NCBI GenBank assembly: GCA_000708835.1
Contig: DF237115.1
Span: 94,126-158,125 of the forward strand
Length of the DNA: 64,000 nt
Reading direction: 5' to 3'
Source of the DNA: Klebsormidium nitens
Lineage: Eukaryota > Streptophyta > Klebsormidiophyceae > Klebsormidiales > Klebsormidiaceae
The translations under genes were made by a program, and so were the position numbers. Shown piece after piece: positions 35,590-49,300 of the stretch; position 1 is the stretch's first letter, and each line of letters begins with the position of its first letter. The notes below the pieces were generated by a model. That model had not been told where the DNA came from, did no database searches, and saw only the letters and a program-made list of their open reading frames with translations.

Positions 35590-35660
35590 GATTCCCACAA
35601 TTGGCAGCCTGGGGCGGACCTGGGGATTCCCACAACTGGCAGCCTGGGGCGGACCTGCCT
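35590..35660. repeat. Direct repeat of about 34 bp
   Basis: The string gattcccacaa(t/c)tggcag followed by cctggggcggacctg is present twice in direct succession. It lies upstream of the HNH gene. Confidence 0.8.
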
Positions 35661-35913
35661 GGCCGGGAAGGGACCCTGGCTGGTGCCGAAGGCACCCCGC
35701 CAGCTCGGTAGCTGGTAAAATTGACAGGTCCGCAGGGCACTCAGCTGGCCGGTAGAGCCAACCGCCTGCCCCCCAGCTGGTACAGCCGGGGGGCTGCCTG
35801 TGGCTGGCTGGCCGGGACGAAAGTCTACGGGAATCCCTGAGCCGAAGCCTGTGGAAATGATGAAGCTAGAGACCTCATTTGCAGACCACTTCGTGATCTG
35901 GTTCGCTTTTGCC

Positions 35914-38576
35914 ATGGCTCCAGAGGCGGATGGCGCCGCCGATTCCGGCTTGGGGACCATACCGGTACCATCCCCCGAGATGGCTGACACACCCTTCTTG
36001 GATGGGCCCAGAAAAGGGAAGAAGGACCGGCTGTTCGGGAACAAGATGCGGGACGAGTGTTGGGCGCAAGCAGACGTGGTGGGTTTTGTCGTTGCACCGT
36101 CACTGCTCTTGTGCTTGACCATTACCGTGTTGCTCTTGCCTCACTTCTACAAAGGGACTGCGATCGTTGAGGTACTGTTTCGGAGGATGTGGGCTTGCTT
36201 CCGAGTGATCCGTTGGAATCTTGGCTGTTGACCAGTAATGCTGTTGATCGAAAGTTCATACACGATGCGGCATCATCTGCAGCTGGGTCGACGGATCAAT
36301 CATCCTTAATTATTGTTGCAATGGTGGTACATTTGTTTAAACTTACACCACCACCGGTTCTAAGCTAGCCAATCGATGGTCGTCGTACAGCGCAGTTTGT
36401 GAGAGAACGTTCTCTGCTTTTCTTCAAAGACGGTTCTGTCAATTGAGTGCTGGTCATGTCACGAATTGGCAGTCAGAAAGTTTGGAATTGCGTGATTGCC
36501 AGGGTGCGCCGATTGAGTCAGGGGGGCTCGAATGCAATACTACATTTGCCCAGGGTTTGAATGGTAGCACCAAGCTTTCAAAGCCTAAGTCCAAAAGTTG
36601 GTCAGAATTGAGGATTGGATGAGGACTTTGCGCATGCAGAGGCAGCAAAACATTAATAGCATTGTCTGTACAGGGTTGAACTTACATCAAGATTTGAGGT
36701 CGTCGTTTTCTTTGCAGCGCAGGTTACGGGTCGACACCCCGAACGGTGGCGGAAAGACGTAGCGGGGAACGTCGTGTGTCGCAAGCTGCTGGCCTGCATG
36801 GGGTGCATGTGCTATGAGTACGATCACATCGTCCCCTTTTCCAAAGGTAGGAGCATTTTTTTTAACGCAGAACTCAACCTGCAAAATGTTGGATGTTTAG
36901 AGACAGGAGTCCCAGAACCCAAGTTCAACTCTGTTTGTGAGCTGCTGGCTTGCTTGGGGTGCACGTGCTAAGAGTACGATCACGTTGTTTTCTTTGGCAA
37001 GGGCGTGTGTCAACAAAGCCTTATCTCAACAACCTGCAAACTCATAGTTGTCGAGCCCCAGTATCAAAACCTTGTTTTGATTGGAAGCTGCTGGCTTGCT
37101 GGAATTTGGAAAACGATCTCGTTGTTTCCTTTTCCAAATTGATCTACACCCCCAGAATCCGAGCGTTTCAAGACCCTGGGTTTTCAGGATTTTTGAATCT
37201 GCCACAGGCCGGTGGGGTGCTTGGAGCTCGATGTATGCAACAAGTTGATACGCTCTGCCTTAGGCCGTCTATTCTTGGCTCAAAATGGGGGTGTGACCAA
37301 TTGACTTTTCCCCCCAATCACGGGCTGATTGACTCGGCAGATTCAGTTGCTCGCAGTAGTTTGAAAACAGGGACTTTTGATTCTATGGTGTTTAACAACT
37401 CTCAGTGGTCTTGGGCCCACCACTCTGACGGTAAACTCCACTCTGAATTCCCGGCTCTGGTTGGTCCTTCCTGAACAGCAACGCTGCCATTGGCCGTCTT
37501 TCCTACCGTACATCATTCGGTTCAAATGACCGCCCGGGTAAACTTGAGGAACGCTCACTGATTTGTTTCAATTTGTTTCCTTGTTCTCAGGTGGTCGAAC
37601 GGAGGTTACGAACTGCCAGATTCTTCAGACACGAGCCAACCGGCAGAAGAGCAACACAGAAGATTTGGGCGTGCACGACATCAAGCAGTTCTCGTGCAGC
37701 CTTCCGTTCTCAGGTGAGTGATTGTGGTCTGCGCATCAGCTGGCATTCTGGGTTGCGAGTGAACGACCTCAAGCGTGATCATGGAATGCTCTTTTCTAGT
37801 TGTTTGGTTTGGAAGAATGAGAAGAGTGGTCCTTCGGACGGTGGAGGATAAATGCTTTCGAGACCGGGGATCAGGGGTCAAGTGTCGTGCAAAGAGCCGA
37901 AGCATAAAGATGGGGCTGCAATCATAAGTTTCTTCAAGAGCTTGCCGGTTGTGTCGAGCACTCAAAGAACGCCCGTATTAAGCCGCTTGCCTTCGATGCC
38001 GAGTTATGTTTCGATGTCTCTTAGCTGAATTGCTTCGCTATGGCGAAGCTGGCAGTGTGAGCCGATTGGACAGCTCACATAACCGTGCCCTTACGTTCAT
38101 CTTCAAGCCTTCTTTACACAGTTATGATCACGAGGAGTTCCTTTCTCCTTGTGCTAACCATAAAATAAGCGAGGACTTGTGTACATCTACTTCACGAGGA
38201 CTTCCTTCCCTCCTTGTGCTAACAAATGAATAAGCGAGGACTTGGTGGACAAGTGAAAAAGCGGGCTCTCTCTCGGTGTCTCGTGGGTGTCTCAAAAAGG
38301 GTTCCCGTCTCAAATAGTTGCCGCAGGAAGAATCATTTTTACACGTCGAAGTCCAGATTCCTATGCCTTTCTGCCTCTTGACACCGCCCCGCTGTTGCAG
38401 ACCGGGAGCTAGACTTGGTGGAGATGGCGGTGTACGGCGACGTCGTCCGGCCGGGGCTGCAGTGCCGCATCCGGAGTTTCAGCGAGCACGCAGGGCTGAC
38501 GCCACGGAGGAAAGAGAACGTGCCCGCGTGCGAACTGCCGCACGGCGCGCGGACAGAGGCGACGGTAGAGAGGTGA
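35914..38576 (+). CDS. HNH nuclease family protein, plant-type
   Basis: Four exons (35914-36078, 36723-36846, 37591-37713, 38401-38576) give 195 aa with matching phases. Parts in order: Lys-rich segment ending MRDECWAQADV; VTGRHPERWRKDVAGNVVCR; two close cysteines (CMGCMCYEY); the HNH core DHIVPFSKGGRTEVTNCQIL and QTRANRQKSN, with the DH pair and the later Asn residues; then DRELDLVEMAVYGDVVRPG and a basic tail. This order matches a small plant HNH nuclease family (At3g47490-like, from memory) of unknown biological role. The ATG at 35914 has a strong context (gccATGG); longer frames reach back to 35800. For exon 2 I chose the acceptor CGCAG|GTT rather than the one 5 bp upstream, because it joins the first exon in frame and restores the family spacing. 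The end may be extended by splicing at AG|GTGAAA. Confidence 0.82.
36895..37140 (+). repeat. Decayed copies of HNH exon 2
   Basis: After exon 2 (36723-36846) the intron holds two degraded copies of its second half. At about 36940-37008 gagctgctggcttgcttggg and gagtacgatcacgtt match the exon, but the codons TGC TAT have become TGC TAA, a stop. At about 37084-37137 only the ends match (gctgctggcttgct, ctcgttgtttccttttccaa). Spacing is about 160 and 145 bp. Confidence 0.8.
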
Positions 38577-38825
38577 AAGCGGGTCAACGAAACGGTCAGC
38601 TTAAGAACCTGGTTCGCGGGACGCCAGGTTAAGGGAACCTGCAGATTGACACACGGTGTTGGCGAAAGGCGACGGCGGAGAGGTCGACACAGGTCAAGTG
38701 GTGGAACCATGTTGAGAGGCGGTGAAACCAATCCACAAGTGACAGCAGGTTGAGGTGAATTGCTCGCGCGCAAATCAGTTGTGTAGCACGGGTAGAGGGC
38801 GACAGTTGAGAGGGGTGGGTCTCAG
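38554..38825 (+). repeat. Repeats of the HNH gene tail
   Basis: The end of the last exon (gaggcgacggtagagaggt, 38556-38574) recurs as aggcgacggcggagaggt near 38667 and more weakly near 38798. These lie just downstream of the predicted stop. Confidence 0.55.
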
Positions 38826-40329
38826 TTTGGAAGCGTTGACTGCTTGAGAGGAGAGGCCAGATTGAGAGGCGCGAGTTGCGCTTTCGAGCAGACGAAAGAA
38901 TTGACGGTCGAACCGTATGGGGTTTGTCAGGTTTGACAGTCCATAATTGCGTCACTCACAGAATTCCAAAAAAACCAGAGAGGAAGCTTTGACGAAGGTT
39001 GTACTTACTGAAACGATGGACGAGGGAACTGCGAAGAGGGGGTTAGGCATTAAAGAGTTCTCAATTTCGCGAGCGCTGAAAAGCGTCTGCCGAGCTCGGA
39101 TCAACGCTACCTAGCTTGTGCTAACCAGGTTGCGGCCAAAGTTCAAAGTTGAGGCAGGCATGAGTAGTTCTCGATTGGCGCCTAGAGATCAGTCCTGCTT
39201 TGGACATGCCCAACCCCTCTATTACGGCCGAATTCGGTTGACCTGGACTGAACAATCCGATTATTGTATTACAGCGATGTATCGACTCAGACCAGATTCC
39301 CACGTCTTCTTGACACGCGAGCATGCGATTCTCCAATCTGCACCAAAAACCTTTGGCTACTGTGCGGTAATCGCTGGAGCTGACAGGCAGCTATATAGTG
39401 ACGAGATCGTGCTGGCGGCTCCTTCGAATCAGTGTCTGCCACCGCACATAATCAGCAAGGAGAGTTTCAGCTGCAAAGCTGTCACGGAGATCGAGTCGTA
39501 TTGTGAGAATTTCATGCAAGCTATAGCTTGGCGAGCTTACAGAGGCGGTGTTGGGTACGTGGCGGATCAACTCAACATGGTTCGCTTTAGTATGCACTAG
39601 ACGATCATTAACATGCACTACGGTCGCGGTGCAGCGCCTAGCGGCTTCCGAAGCTTGATCCTTAACAAGTGTAAATGCGTTCTACAGAGCGCGGGCTCTG
39701 CGACATGCGCCAGCGCATGTGGCCCAATGATCATCTTTCGAATTAACGCACATTTTACATTGACAACGTACGTACGTTTGCATGCACATGTGCGTATGTG
39801 TCAATATGTGCTCATGCGCGCAATGCGTACGAGGGTAACATAGATTCTTAGATTTTATTGTACCGATTCCGCCATGTGATTTCTACACGTACGTGCTCTA
39901 GTCCTTTACAGACTCACGGACAAACCCCCAAGTCGGACATGCCGGCCTTCCCACAGAGCCAGCGCATTTTGCATCTTGACCCTTGGAGGAGCTTAGCAGG
40001 CTCGCTATGGCAATAGGTTCGAAGCCGGAGGTGAATTGAACCGGCAGAGTACCATCATGCCTATGCTCACTCCCGGCGATAGATGACATGGAGCGAACTA
40101 GAGTGATGAAACATGCGGAATTATTAAAGAGCAAGATGCACTTGACAAGCGCTAGTACCAAAGAGGCGTCAAGACTTGGGGACCTTCGATTCGTGCAAAA
40201 GTTCTGCCAGCCTCCTTTGAGTTCAAAATTCACATTGTTTGGATAATGCAACCTCATGCGAATCGTGAAATTGCCTACAACCCCTGCGGCCCGTGGCCCA
40301 GCCAAATCAGACACTTTGAAATTACAAGA
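38577..40329. other. Intergenic region between convergent HNH and NOT4 genes
   Basis: Starts with the degenerate HNH tail repeats. The longest frame is a plus-strand one of 160 codons (39118-39600). It has no domain I recognise and no splice or codon-use support, so it is not called as a gene. The rest shows nothing. Confidence 0.45.
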
Positions 40330-43300
40330 TCAGAATGCCCCTTTAGTCTCGGCTGCTGTTGCGGCATATGAGCTGGTGATATTTTCCAGAACCGCATCGT
40401 CTTGATCAATCCATTGTTTCACCTGCAAAGGAGGATCAAGTCGAACCAATCAGCTTCGAGCTGCATGGCAAGCTTATACACATTGCTTATCTGGAGAGCC
40501 AGACGCACTGTTGGTCAGAATGAAAACGAGCATTAGCAGACTGCAGAGAGTCCGAAACGTTCAGCATACCTAGTCGCTTCAGTAACACACTTGTTCGTCG
40601 GCCTCACTCAAAGCAAGCACCTATCGGCAGCCAGACCCTTTCAGCAATACCAGCGACTGCTTTGCTCACCTCCATAAGCTTGTTCTCCAACTTTCGTTCG
40701 ACTTCGCGCGCGTTTTCGACTTCTCGCTCCAAGGCGTCAACCTGGACGACAAAAAACACATTTTCTGTTCTTTGCCCGCAGAACTTTGAAGTCTGCTTGA
40801 GATGTACCTTTCGCAGCATATGTCTGCAGCAGCTTGGCAGCGAAGTGGCGCTGCTTCGCTTTCTGCGAGTTCCAGTGCGCAGAAGTTAGTGAGAAACAGC
40901 TGCACGAGGTGACATGTCAACAAAACGACGGCAAACGACTTGAGCACCAAAATCCACCTGGGAACAATGGCGAACCGGTCAGCGCTTGGATACTTTGTCA
41001 CCCCAATCGCAGGTAATACTTAAAACGACATCCCAAATTTTGGCGCTTTTTGCATTGCCCGAAGGCAGTACTGGCGCAGTTTTGAGATGCCCAGATGCTG
41101 GATGCCCAAATCCCAAAGTAATCGGCAAAACCGACTCCACAACGTCAACCACACAACTCGTTCCTATTCTTCAACTTGCACAAACAGAGGTTACTCCACT
41201 CAAAGATCTCGCACCTGCGACAGCAACGGGTTGTGCGCATTTCCGTTGCTAACCGCGGCTTCCGGTCCCCGTAACCCGTGCTCCCAAGCGGCTGCAGCGG
41301 CGACCGCTCTCTCCGCTGAGCTGGTCGCTGAGAACTGGTACACGTCCGGGAGGTTGTTCACACCGAAGCCGGCGCCCCCGTTCACATTTCCGTGCCGCCC
41401 GGTGCCAGCGCTTGTGGTAAAACTCTCGCCCGAGCTGCTGCTGCCGTCGTCCATCACGAAGTCGGCTGCCATGCGAAACACGCGGGCTGCGCAAAAAGGA
41501 GAGGTACTCATAATTTGGATGCTTCTGACGCGTCAAGTGCTTTTTCAAAAGCCTTTAGTCTGTTATTTGATCTGCGCTTTTGAGATATCGACGTGATCCC
41601 GGGGCCGGCCGTACTGCGAGTGACAGAGGCATACAGAAACTGATCAGACAAACGCAGTATAGCGACCGACGGTTGCGAAGTACTCCAATGCAAACAAGAT
41701 ACCTGTCTGCTTTGAGGACCATCTTCGGAGACGCAACCACGACAAGAGAGAAACCCAAATTACACAGCAGATCAGCGACTCAAGTCAAAAACCTAACCAG
41801 AGTTGGTACATACGCACACTCGGACAAAACTTAGCGCCCCAGAATATGGTCAGGTCCCTTACCTGCTGCGCGCGCCGCGGCTGCTGGGAGCCCGAAGTCC
41901 TTGCTGCCGCCCCCGCCAGCTGGCGCCTCGGCATAGCCCCTACTCCTCTTGCCCCCCACCCCCTCCGCCGGCGGCGCCCCCTGATTCTGCTGCAACTGCA
42001 ACTCCAACTGCTGCTGCAAAAGCGCGCTCAGGCTTAACCCCGCCTTGATCCCCTCCGCCATTCCGTTCATGTTCGAGCCCTGCCAGTTCTGGGGAAACAC
42101 CTGGTTAGCGGACAGGTTAAACCCTAACCCCTGAGCAGTAAACTCCGTGCTACCGGACCCGAACACCATGTTCGCCCCGACCGGCATCCCAAACGGCCCG
42201 ATGGGAACGCCGATTGGAGCACTGCCCGCTTTATTGTCCCCGCTTTTCTTCTCCTGGTGTAGATTCCCCGGTTTCGCGGCTGCGGGTTCCGGTCTCTTCC
42301 CCTTAACTGGCGGATTCACACCCTTCTTCTCGTTCACGAGGCTCGCAAGAAACCCCGCCGCATTCACGGCGTCCGACTCAAAACCCGCACTTTTTTTCTC
42401 GTCCTGAGCCCGCGCTTTGAGCCCAACCTTGCTCTTCTCCTTGATCGGGCTCTTGGCTCCCCCGTCGCTCCCCTTTGCAAACTGCAGAATTGGCTCCCCC
42501 CGCTCGCCCAACGTATCGTCTTTCCCAATATCGTCCAAAACGAGGGCGTCCTTCCGTTTCTTTCCGTTTCCGTTCTGTTTCTCAGGCCCCTTTTTTGACG
42601 CCTCTCCTTTCCTTTCCTCAGCCTCTACTTCAACCTTCGTCTCGGGGACTCCAGACTCTTTTTTTGCCTTGCCGTTCGCAGCGGGTCCCTTTGCTAACGA
42701 AACCTCCGGTGGCTTACTAACGGGCGCGGGTGCCAATTCCTTTTCTGTTGCACTTTTCTCTTTCTTGGATGCGGCCCTCTCCCGCGCTTTCGCTTCGTCC
42801 GCTTCCTTCTGCTTCCGCTCCGCAGCCAAGGCCTTCTCTCGCTCTCTACGGAGCTTCTTTTCCTTTTTCCGAAGCGCCTTCTGCAAGTTGTGAAAGAGAA
42901 CTAATCAGCTTCTTGCAAGGATAAACCAGAGAAGGAAATTGGCTTCTAAGAATACATGCGGGCCCCGCCCGTGCTTGCAACGAACAAAGTGAGAGTTTGG
43001 CGGGAGGGCACGAGGTCCAGCTAGTAACATTCCCTAAGTCGGACGTACCACACAAAAGCTGCTTCTCTAGACCAGCTTTGCTTGGCGCTCCAAACTTCCC
43101 GCTGAGGCGCTTGAACCCTGTTTCAACATGCATCGCAGAGAGCTGGTACCCAACAAAAGTAGAATTGAAGTTCCTCAGCAGCCACCGTAACCAGGTTTCC
43201 GAGCTCAATGCAGCCGTATCCTGCAAAAGAAGCAGAAAATAAATTACCAGAGTTGCACGCTCCTCACCTTTTCCTCCTCCTCATTCAGCACCTTTCCCGC

Positions 43301-46300
43301 ATCCTCGTCCCCCTCTTCCTGGCCCCCATCGCTCCCCTCCCCTATCTCCGCTACAACCTGCCTCTCTTTCTCTTCAATCACCTTCCTCTCTCCCTTGCCA
43401 AACCCCTCACTTCCCGTCTCTCCCTGCTTATTTCCCTCCCTTTCTTGGCTTGCACCGTCGACTCTCCCGCTCTCCTTCGCCCCTTTCCTCTCCGCTTCCG
43501 GTGGGTGCGGCTTAGCCGCAGCCGGCGTTTTCACTGCCGCGATCGCAGCCCAGGAGCTCTGACCGGGGTTGTTCGCACCCTGCACCCCCCCAACCGCAAA
43601 CCCCGGAACGTGCGCCCCCTGTGACGCAGCCACAGCGCTGGCAAACGATGGGGCTGAGGCCTGCGTCCCCACCCCCCCAATCGCTGCCATCATGGAGCTC
43701 AAACCCCCCCTCTGGGCTCTCATTTGCGGCGCAGGCTCTTTCACGGTCTGTGTTGCTGGCCCTTGCCCTAACCCCCAAACCCCCCAGCTCCTCGGACCCG
43801 CCCCCCCGGAACCAGGCCGAAACTCCTCCCCCTTGCTGCCATCCACATGCCCCGTCTCTTTGCCAGACGACGTCACAATCTGACTGTACTGCTCACTCTG
43901 CAGGGGGGGCTGAAAAGCGGGGCCTGCCAACCCCCCAAACCCCTGCTGCCTTACTGGGGGTGTCCTCTGACCAGAAGGGGGCGGGAAGAAGGGGAGACCA
44001 CTACCGGGATTTGGCAACCCCTCCCCCCCGAGAGGAGGGTTGCTGCTAGGGGGCCCGCCAAGGTTCTTCAGGATCGAAAGCAGTCCCGGGGACATCGCCT
44101 CGTTGGGTGAGCTCGAAGGAGGGGGTGGTTTGTACTCAAACGCCTTGCCTGTCCCCATGGCCATGATTGCTGGATCGAAGAAACCCATGTCTGGATTTGG
44201 CGGGGGGGCTGGGTGGTGTGGTTGAGGGCCCCCCAAAGGGGCGTGGGAGGGCCGCATGGAGAACGGGCGTGGTGTCGGAAGGAGGCCTGCAAAGGCAAGA
44301 CATCAAATATCAATTTCACATGCACTTATGGAGAAAACCGCAAAAGTCAAACAAGAGAACCTGTTCCCAAGTTAGAAGGAAGCGGCAGCAGAGAAGCCGC
44401 GTGAAACCAATCCAGCGGTCGGAGTGAAAGACAAACTCATCAGAGAAATCTGTCGACCAAAAAATTGACCAGAAGAAGGAAAGTAACATAGAGCGTCAGC
44501 CACAAGAAGGGCGAGCAGCAACGAGCAACTCGACAAAATGTACAAGGGTTTTGAAAGCAGAGACCAGCTCGTATAGGACTCCATGCCAGAAATAACTTTT
44601 ACCAATAGTCTCAGAGACTTGCAAACCTTTGCTTTGCCTAAACACATGAACCCCGTTCCATCACACTGAGCTGCTTAAATAGCTTAAGATGTCAGAGAAA
44701 GACGAGAAGCTTGCATTAAAGGTGCAAAAACTTGATTTGAAAGTCACCTTGGCTCCCTGCGGGCGCCCCTCCCCTCCCCCTGTTCACAAACCCCGGTGGG
44801 GCGGGCAGGAGCGGCTTGCCCGTTGCAGATCCGGGCCGCAAAAGTCCCGCACCAAACCCGGCGCCGTTCGTGTTCCCATCCTCCTCCGCTGTACTCGGTC
44901 GCGACCCGGACTGGGGCCGCGACGAAGTTTCAGAACTCTCGGACGTCGTCAAACCCGGGGCAGGTGAGAATCGGCCCCCGGCGTCCGAACCGGCACCGCT
45001 CGAGCCAGCCGTACTGGGCCTGGCAGCGTCAGCGCCGCCCTTGTCCTTCTCCAGCGTAAACCCAAAACGGGACTTGACGCCAGCGCTCGAACTGACCATC
45101 GCCGAGTCAGCGGGCGTGGGAACGGTGTCAGAGCTGCCCGCAAAGTCAAACCTGGATTTGCGCACTCCCCCTTCGCCAGCTGGCTCCTCTGCAGGCCCGT
45201 CCGACTCCCATGCAAACTTGAACCGTGACTGCCGCGCTGGGGGTGCGCCGGGGGTTGACGTTTTTGCTGCTGCCGCTGCGGCTTTTGCCCGTTCCTCTGC
45301 TAGCAAAATCTTGGCAAGGCCGCTGGGGTCAGGGAGGGGCCCGTCCGCCCATGGGTCGAACTCCATGCCCAAAATGTCTGCAATTACGCTAGACTCCCCC
45401 GGACTCCCCGGCTCCTTCCTAGCGGTTTCCTCCTCTCTAGGATTTCCTGTCCTGACTCGACGTAGCTGCTCAAAACCGGGCTCTTTCATACCTGCACCGC
45501 TCTCCTTAGGCCCCCCAAGCGCGCTCTGCTCCACCTTCCTGCCCCCCTCTGGAATGGTGTCGGTGTCGCCGGACGGACCCCCCAGCCGCGCCAACCGGCT
45601 GACGGGGGCGGACATGGCAGGCCGCGCAAAGCTGGGGCTCCCTCCTTCGACCAGGTTGTTGAAGTGCCCCCCGGGCGGCCGCCCAAAGTTCGCCATCTCG
45701 GGCATGCCCATCATCTGCCCCCCGTTTGCACGGCCGTACGCAGGGCTGCCTCCCTCCCCCTGGAACGGCCCTCCCCGGCCAAACTTCGGGGACCCCCCCT
45801 CCAAGAAACCAGGCCCCAGCCTGCCATAGTTGGGGCTGCCCACCACCCCCCCCTGGTGGAAGAACTTCGGGCTGCCCCCCTCAAACGGAGAGCCCTGCCG
45901 GAAGATCCTCGGACTGCCCCCCTCCATGTTCATTCCCAGCAGTCGGTTGAACTTCGGACTTCCCCCCTGATCGAGCATCCCCCCCCCTCTCTCCTGCAGC
46001 ATGCCCCGGCCAATGCCCCCCCAGGAAGGAGAGCCCCCCCCTCCGCTCGACGTCCTACTGAGCCCCGGCAAAAAGACGCCCGTGCCAGCTGGCTGCGGGC
46101 TCGACGACCGTGACAACGTATCCTGGTTTAAAAAGCCGGGGACAAACACCCCGGTGCCCGACCCAAAGCCGGTCGCGGCGCGCAAGAGCCCCTCGTCCCC
46201 ATGGCTTGGTCTCCGCGTGACCGGGATCTCGGCGCTCCGCTCAAAATGGAACCCGCTCGTGCTCTCTAAACTCGCGCGCTCCGCTTCTGTCCTAGCTGTA

Positions 46301-49300
46301 CGCAGGCTGCCAACTCTCCCGGCAGGTGACTTTGACAAAACGTCTTTTAGAGGGCTTGGCGCCGGGGCCGTTTCGCTGGGCGCCGTGCTTTCCAGCGCCC
46401 TCGTGGTGCTAATTGGAAGAACCGTCTCTGCGGCCAGCTTGCTTTCAGACCCTCCACTTGCCATCTTTGCAGTCGTGCTCGCTCCTTCGCCCTGGCCTGC
46501 TTTCTCGGGCCCTCTTATTTCCGCAGGGATGGACTCCGCAGCTAAACCCGACGACGTTTTCACGAGGCTCTTGCCCCAGGCGCCGAGGCCCCCAGCTCCA
46601 CTCCCTCCCGCCACGTTCTCCTCGTGCTGGGACCCCCCCCTTTCGAGGAGAGCTCTAGGCTGCTTTCCCGGGCCTGTATCCGCACTGCTTGGGCGGGAGT
46701 TGCTCTGACTGATCACCGCCTGAAGCGTGGGGAAACTTTCACCTGCCAGGGGGCTCGGTCCAGTGGCATTTAGACTCCCCTCCAACACCAGCTTCGATCC
46801 AGCCCCCAGCGACACCCCAGCCGCCGCCTTTGCCACTGCAACAAAACTGCCCTGCCTGATGGGACCAGTCCCTAGGGTCTTTATTACGCTCGGCGCGGCG
46901 CTGCCAGCTGTCGGCCCCTCAGGTGCCCCATGTGCCACTACAACCTGCCTCCCGACTTTGCCCGTCCTCGCAGCCAGAACCGCCGCCGCTTGCTTCGGAG
47001 TTGGGTCCAGCCCTGCCTTCAAATTCGGCGCACCCACTGTTTCCGCCGGTGCGACTGGCCGTCCTGCCTTTGCACCCGACCCACCCACTACTTCCGACGG
47101 TGTGACCGGCCTCGCTGCCTTCAGATTCGGTGCACCAGCTGCATCCCCCGGTGTGACCGGCCGCCCCGCGAGGGCTGCCGCCGCTGCTGCCTGTGCCACC
47201 GTAACGGTCTTCGCCGTGCTGACACCTGGCGCGTCCACGTTGCGGCTCGCAACGGCGATGAACGGCGGGGGCTGCGCGTTGGCATTTATGACCCGGCCGC
47301 TGAGGACGGCGGCGGACGGCTTGTGAGAGGTAAAGGAGCCTTTTCCGGAAGTGGAGGGTCCTGCTGCAGAGGCCGATGTGGAGGGCGCAACAGCGGCGCT
47401 GCTTGACGGCCCTGCTCCCGCTGCCGGCCTGAGCGCCTTGAGGGCTGGCGGTGGCGCAGCCACTGGGGGCACCTTGGTTGAGGGAGCAGGCCCCGCAACT
47501 TTGCTCTTAGAGCCCCTGCAAACAGTAACAGGGGCTTATGAAGATGGGACAGACGACAGGAATGTTGGTTCAAGACGTGTTCAGTGTTTGATTCATGTAC
47601 TGCTCCAACTAGCAACGGCCAACAAATGGGAGAACTGGAGTGCTCGAGATCAAAGTAGTGCATCGAAAAAGAGTGTTTCACGAGCAATTTCGAGATGCCA
47701 AACCAGAGATTGCAAAATGGATATGGTGACAAATTAGAGACTCGCAGCTTTCAAGCAACTTGACCTCCAGGACGAGGCTGAAAGAGTCAGTGGACTCACC
47801 ATGAGGATGAAGCGGCCAAAGCTGCCTGCGGGCCAGGGCTGCCAACTGTGGCCGAGCTTTCTCGATGCGGCGGCTGAGAAGTTGAGGGAATCTGCAAAAG
47901 GATGAGGTTTTAACAACGTAAAATGAGCAACGAACACTACCATAAAGCAACAGAGAACCACCTTCAGAGCAACGTCAGAAGTACAGAGAACCAGGGTTCT
48001 TTTGACAGGGGCCCTGATTATTATCTGTGGCGAGTGAACATGAAAATTGGCACAGAAGCAACGTGGGAGACCTACGCTCTATCATTCACTGACAAATCTT
48101 AGGGCTAGATGAGCAACAGCTGTTCAACAAGAAATGCACGCTTGGAATCTGAGAACCATATCACCAATACGTTCCACTCACGTTCAAAGGCCGCGCAGCA
48201 GACGCCCCATCAGAAGGTGGGGGAGGAGGAAGTCCCTTCCCACTATAGTTGGAAGGGTGCGTGGCATTGTGGAAGTAATCCTGTTTGCTGCAATGTACGA
48301 ACAAGATAAGAGACAGTAAGAACGTTGGCACAGAGGTGAACTACGCAACAACTTGTTAGGAAAGAACCAAAGCAGACCACCCCTTGCCTTTCAAGAATCT
48401 GACAGAGCAGGACAAGTCGTGGACCCTGGTCAAACGTGAATGATTGGCTCACAAACCTGTGAAGAACCTCAAGACCCTCAAAGCAATGCAGGAAAGCGTC
48501 CCTGCCAGAAGATCATCGACACACTGAAAGGTTGCAGGAGCTTGGAGTCTAAAACAGACTTTGTAAAACAGCCCGCTACCATGACTCAGCTGATTTTGTA
48601 CAGACTGCAACAAGCTCTTAAGGGGGGAGTGTACCACAGAAACACATCAGAAACTGAGCCTCTCTGAGAGAAAGAAGAAATGACAGGATTCAGGATTTCA
48701 GGCAGTCGCTTATTGTGTTCAAGCAGTCACTCATTGAGAGTAATACTCAGAGTTGGAACATGAAGTCTTGTATCATACCTGGCCAGCATTTCTTCCTTTG
48801 TGAAGCTGTCATCGTGCGACCCGATGTCATGAAGATACAGACAGTCTGGATTGGTGCATGTCTGCAAGCGGCGATTAGGTCTAGCTGAGGCACAATGGAT
48901 CAAGCTGCTTACATTCAACGTGCTGTTGATTGGTTGTCTGCAGTACTTTTCTGGAGCAAACAAACATGCCTCTTACTACTTGCTAATTTCCATTTCCAAA
49001 GCAAACGCTAGATAGGACTCAGGCAACCACTAGCAAAGTGAACAGACGCGCACGGAGTGCTTACCACATGCTTCAGATATGAGTTGCAGTACTTGGTGGT
49101 CCCAAAACAGGCCCGTATCAGCTTGCCCTCCAGTAAGGCGCCATCGACTGTCTGGATGCACTTCACTGCATCTTCCTCCCTCACAAAATTGACGTACCTG
49201 TCATGGTATCACTTGGATTGAGTAAAGAGCGTTTCCAGACGTTAGGGTCAAGGGCCTTCTGACTTTCCACAAGTGACCACTCTCGATACATTCACTTTCA

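Larger units (their letters stand above)
33640..35913. other. Intergenic region between divergent STAR and HNH genes
   Basis: Shared upstream region of the STAR (minus) and HNH (plus) genes. It holds a MITE-like element and a short direct repeat, listed separately. Apart from these I see no coding signal. Confidence 0.5.

Noticed and set aside
39118-39600. 160-codon plus-strand frame
   Set aside because: No recognised motif, no splice partners, and codon use unlike confirmed exons. Could be chance in 1.7 kb of spacer.
44816-47406. Long plus-strand frames (337, 235, 199 and 158 codons)
   Set aside because: All are antisense to the 2.8 kb NOT4 exon, whose own frame carries NOT4 motifs and in-phase splice borders.
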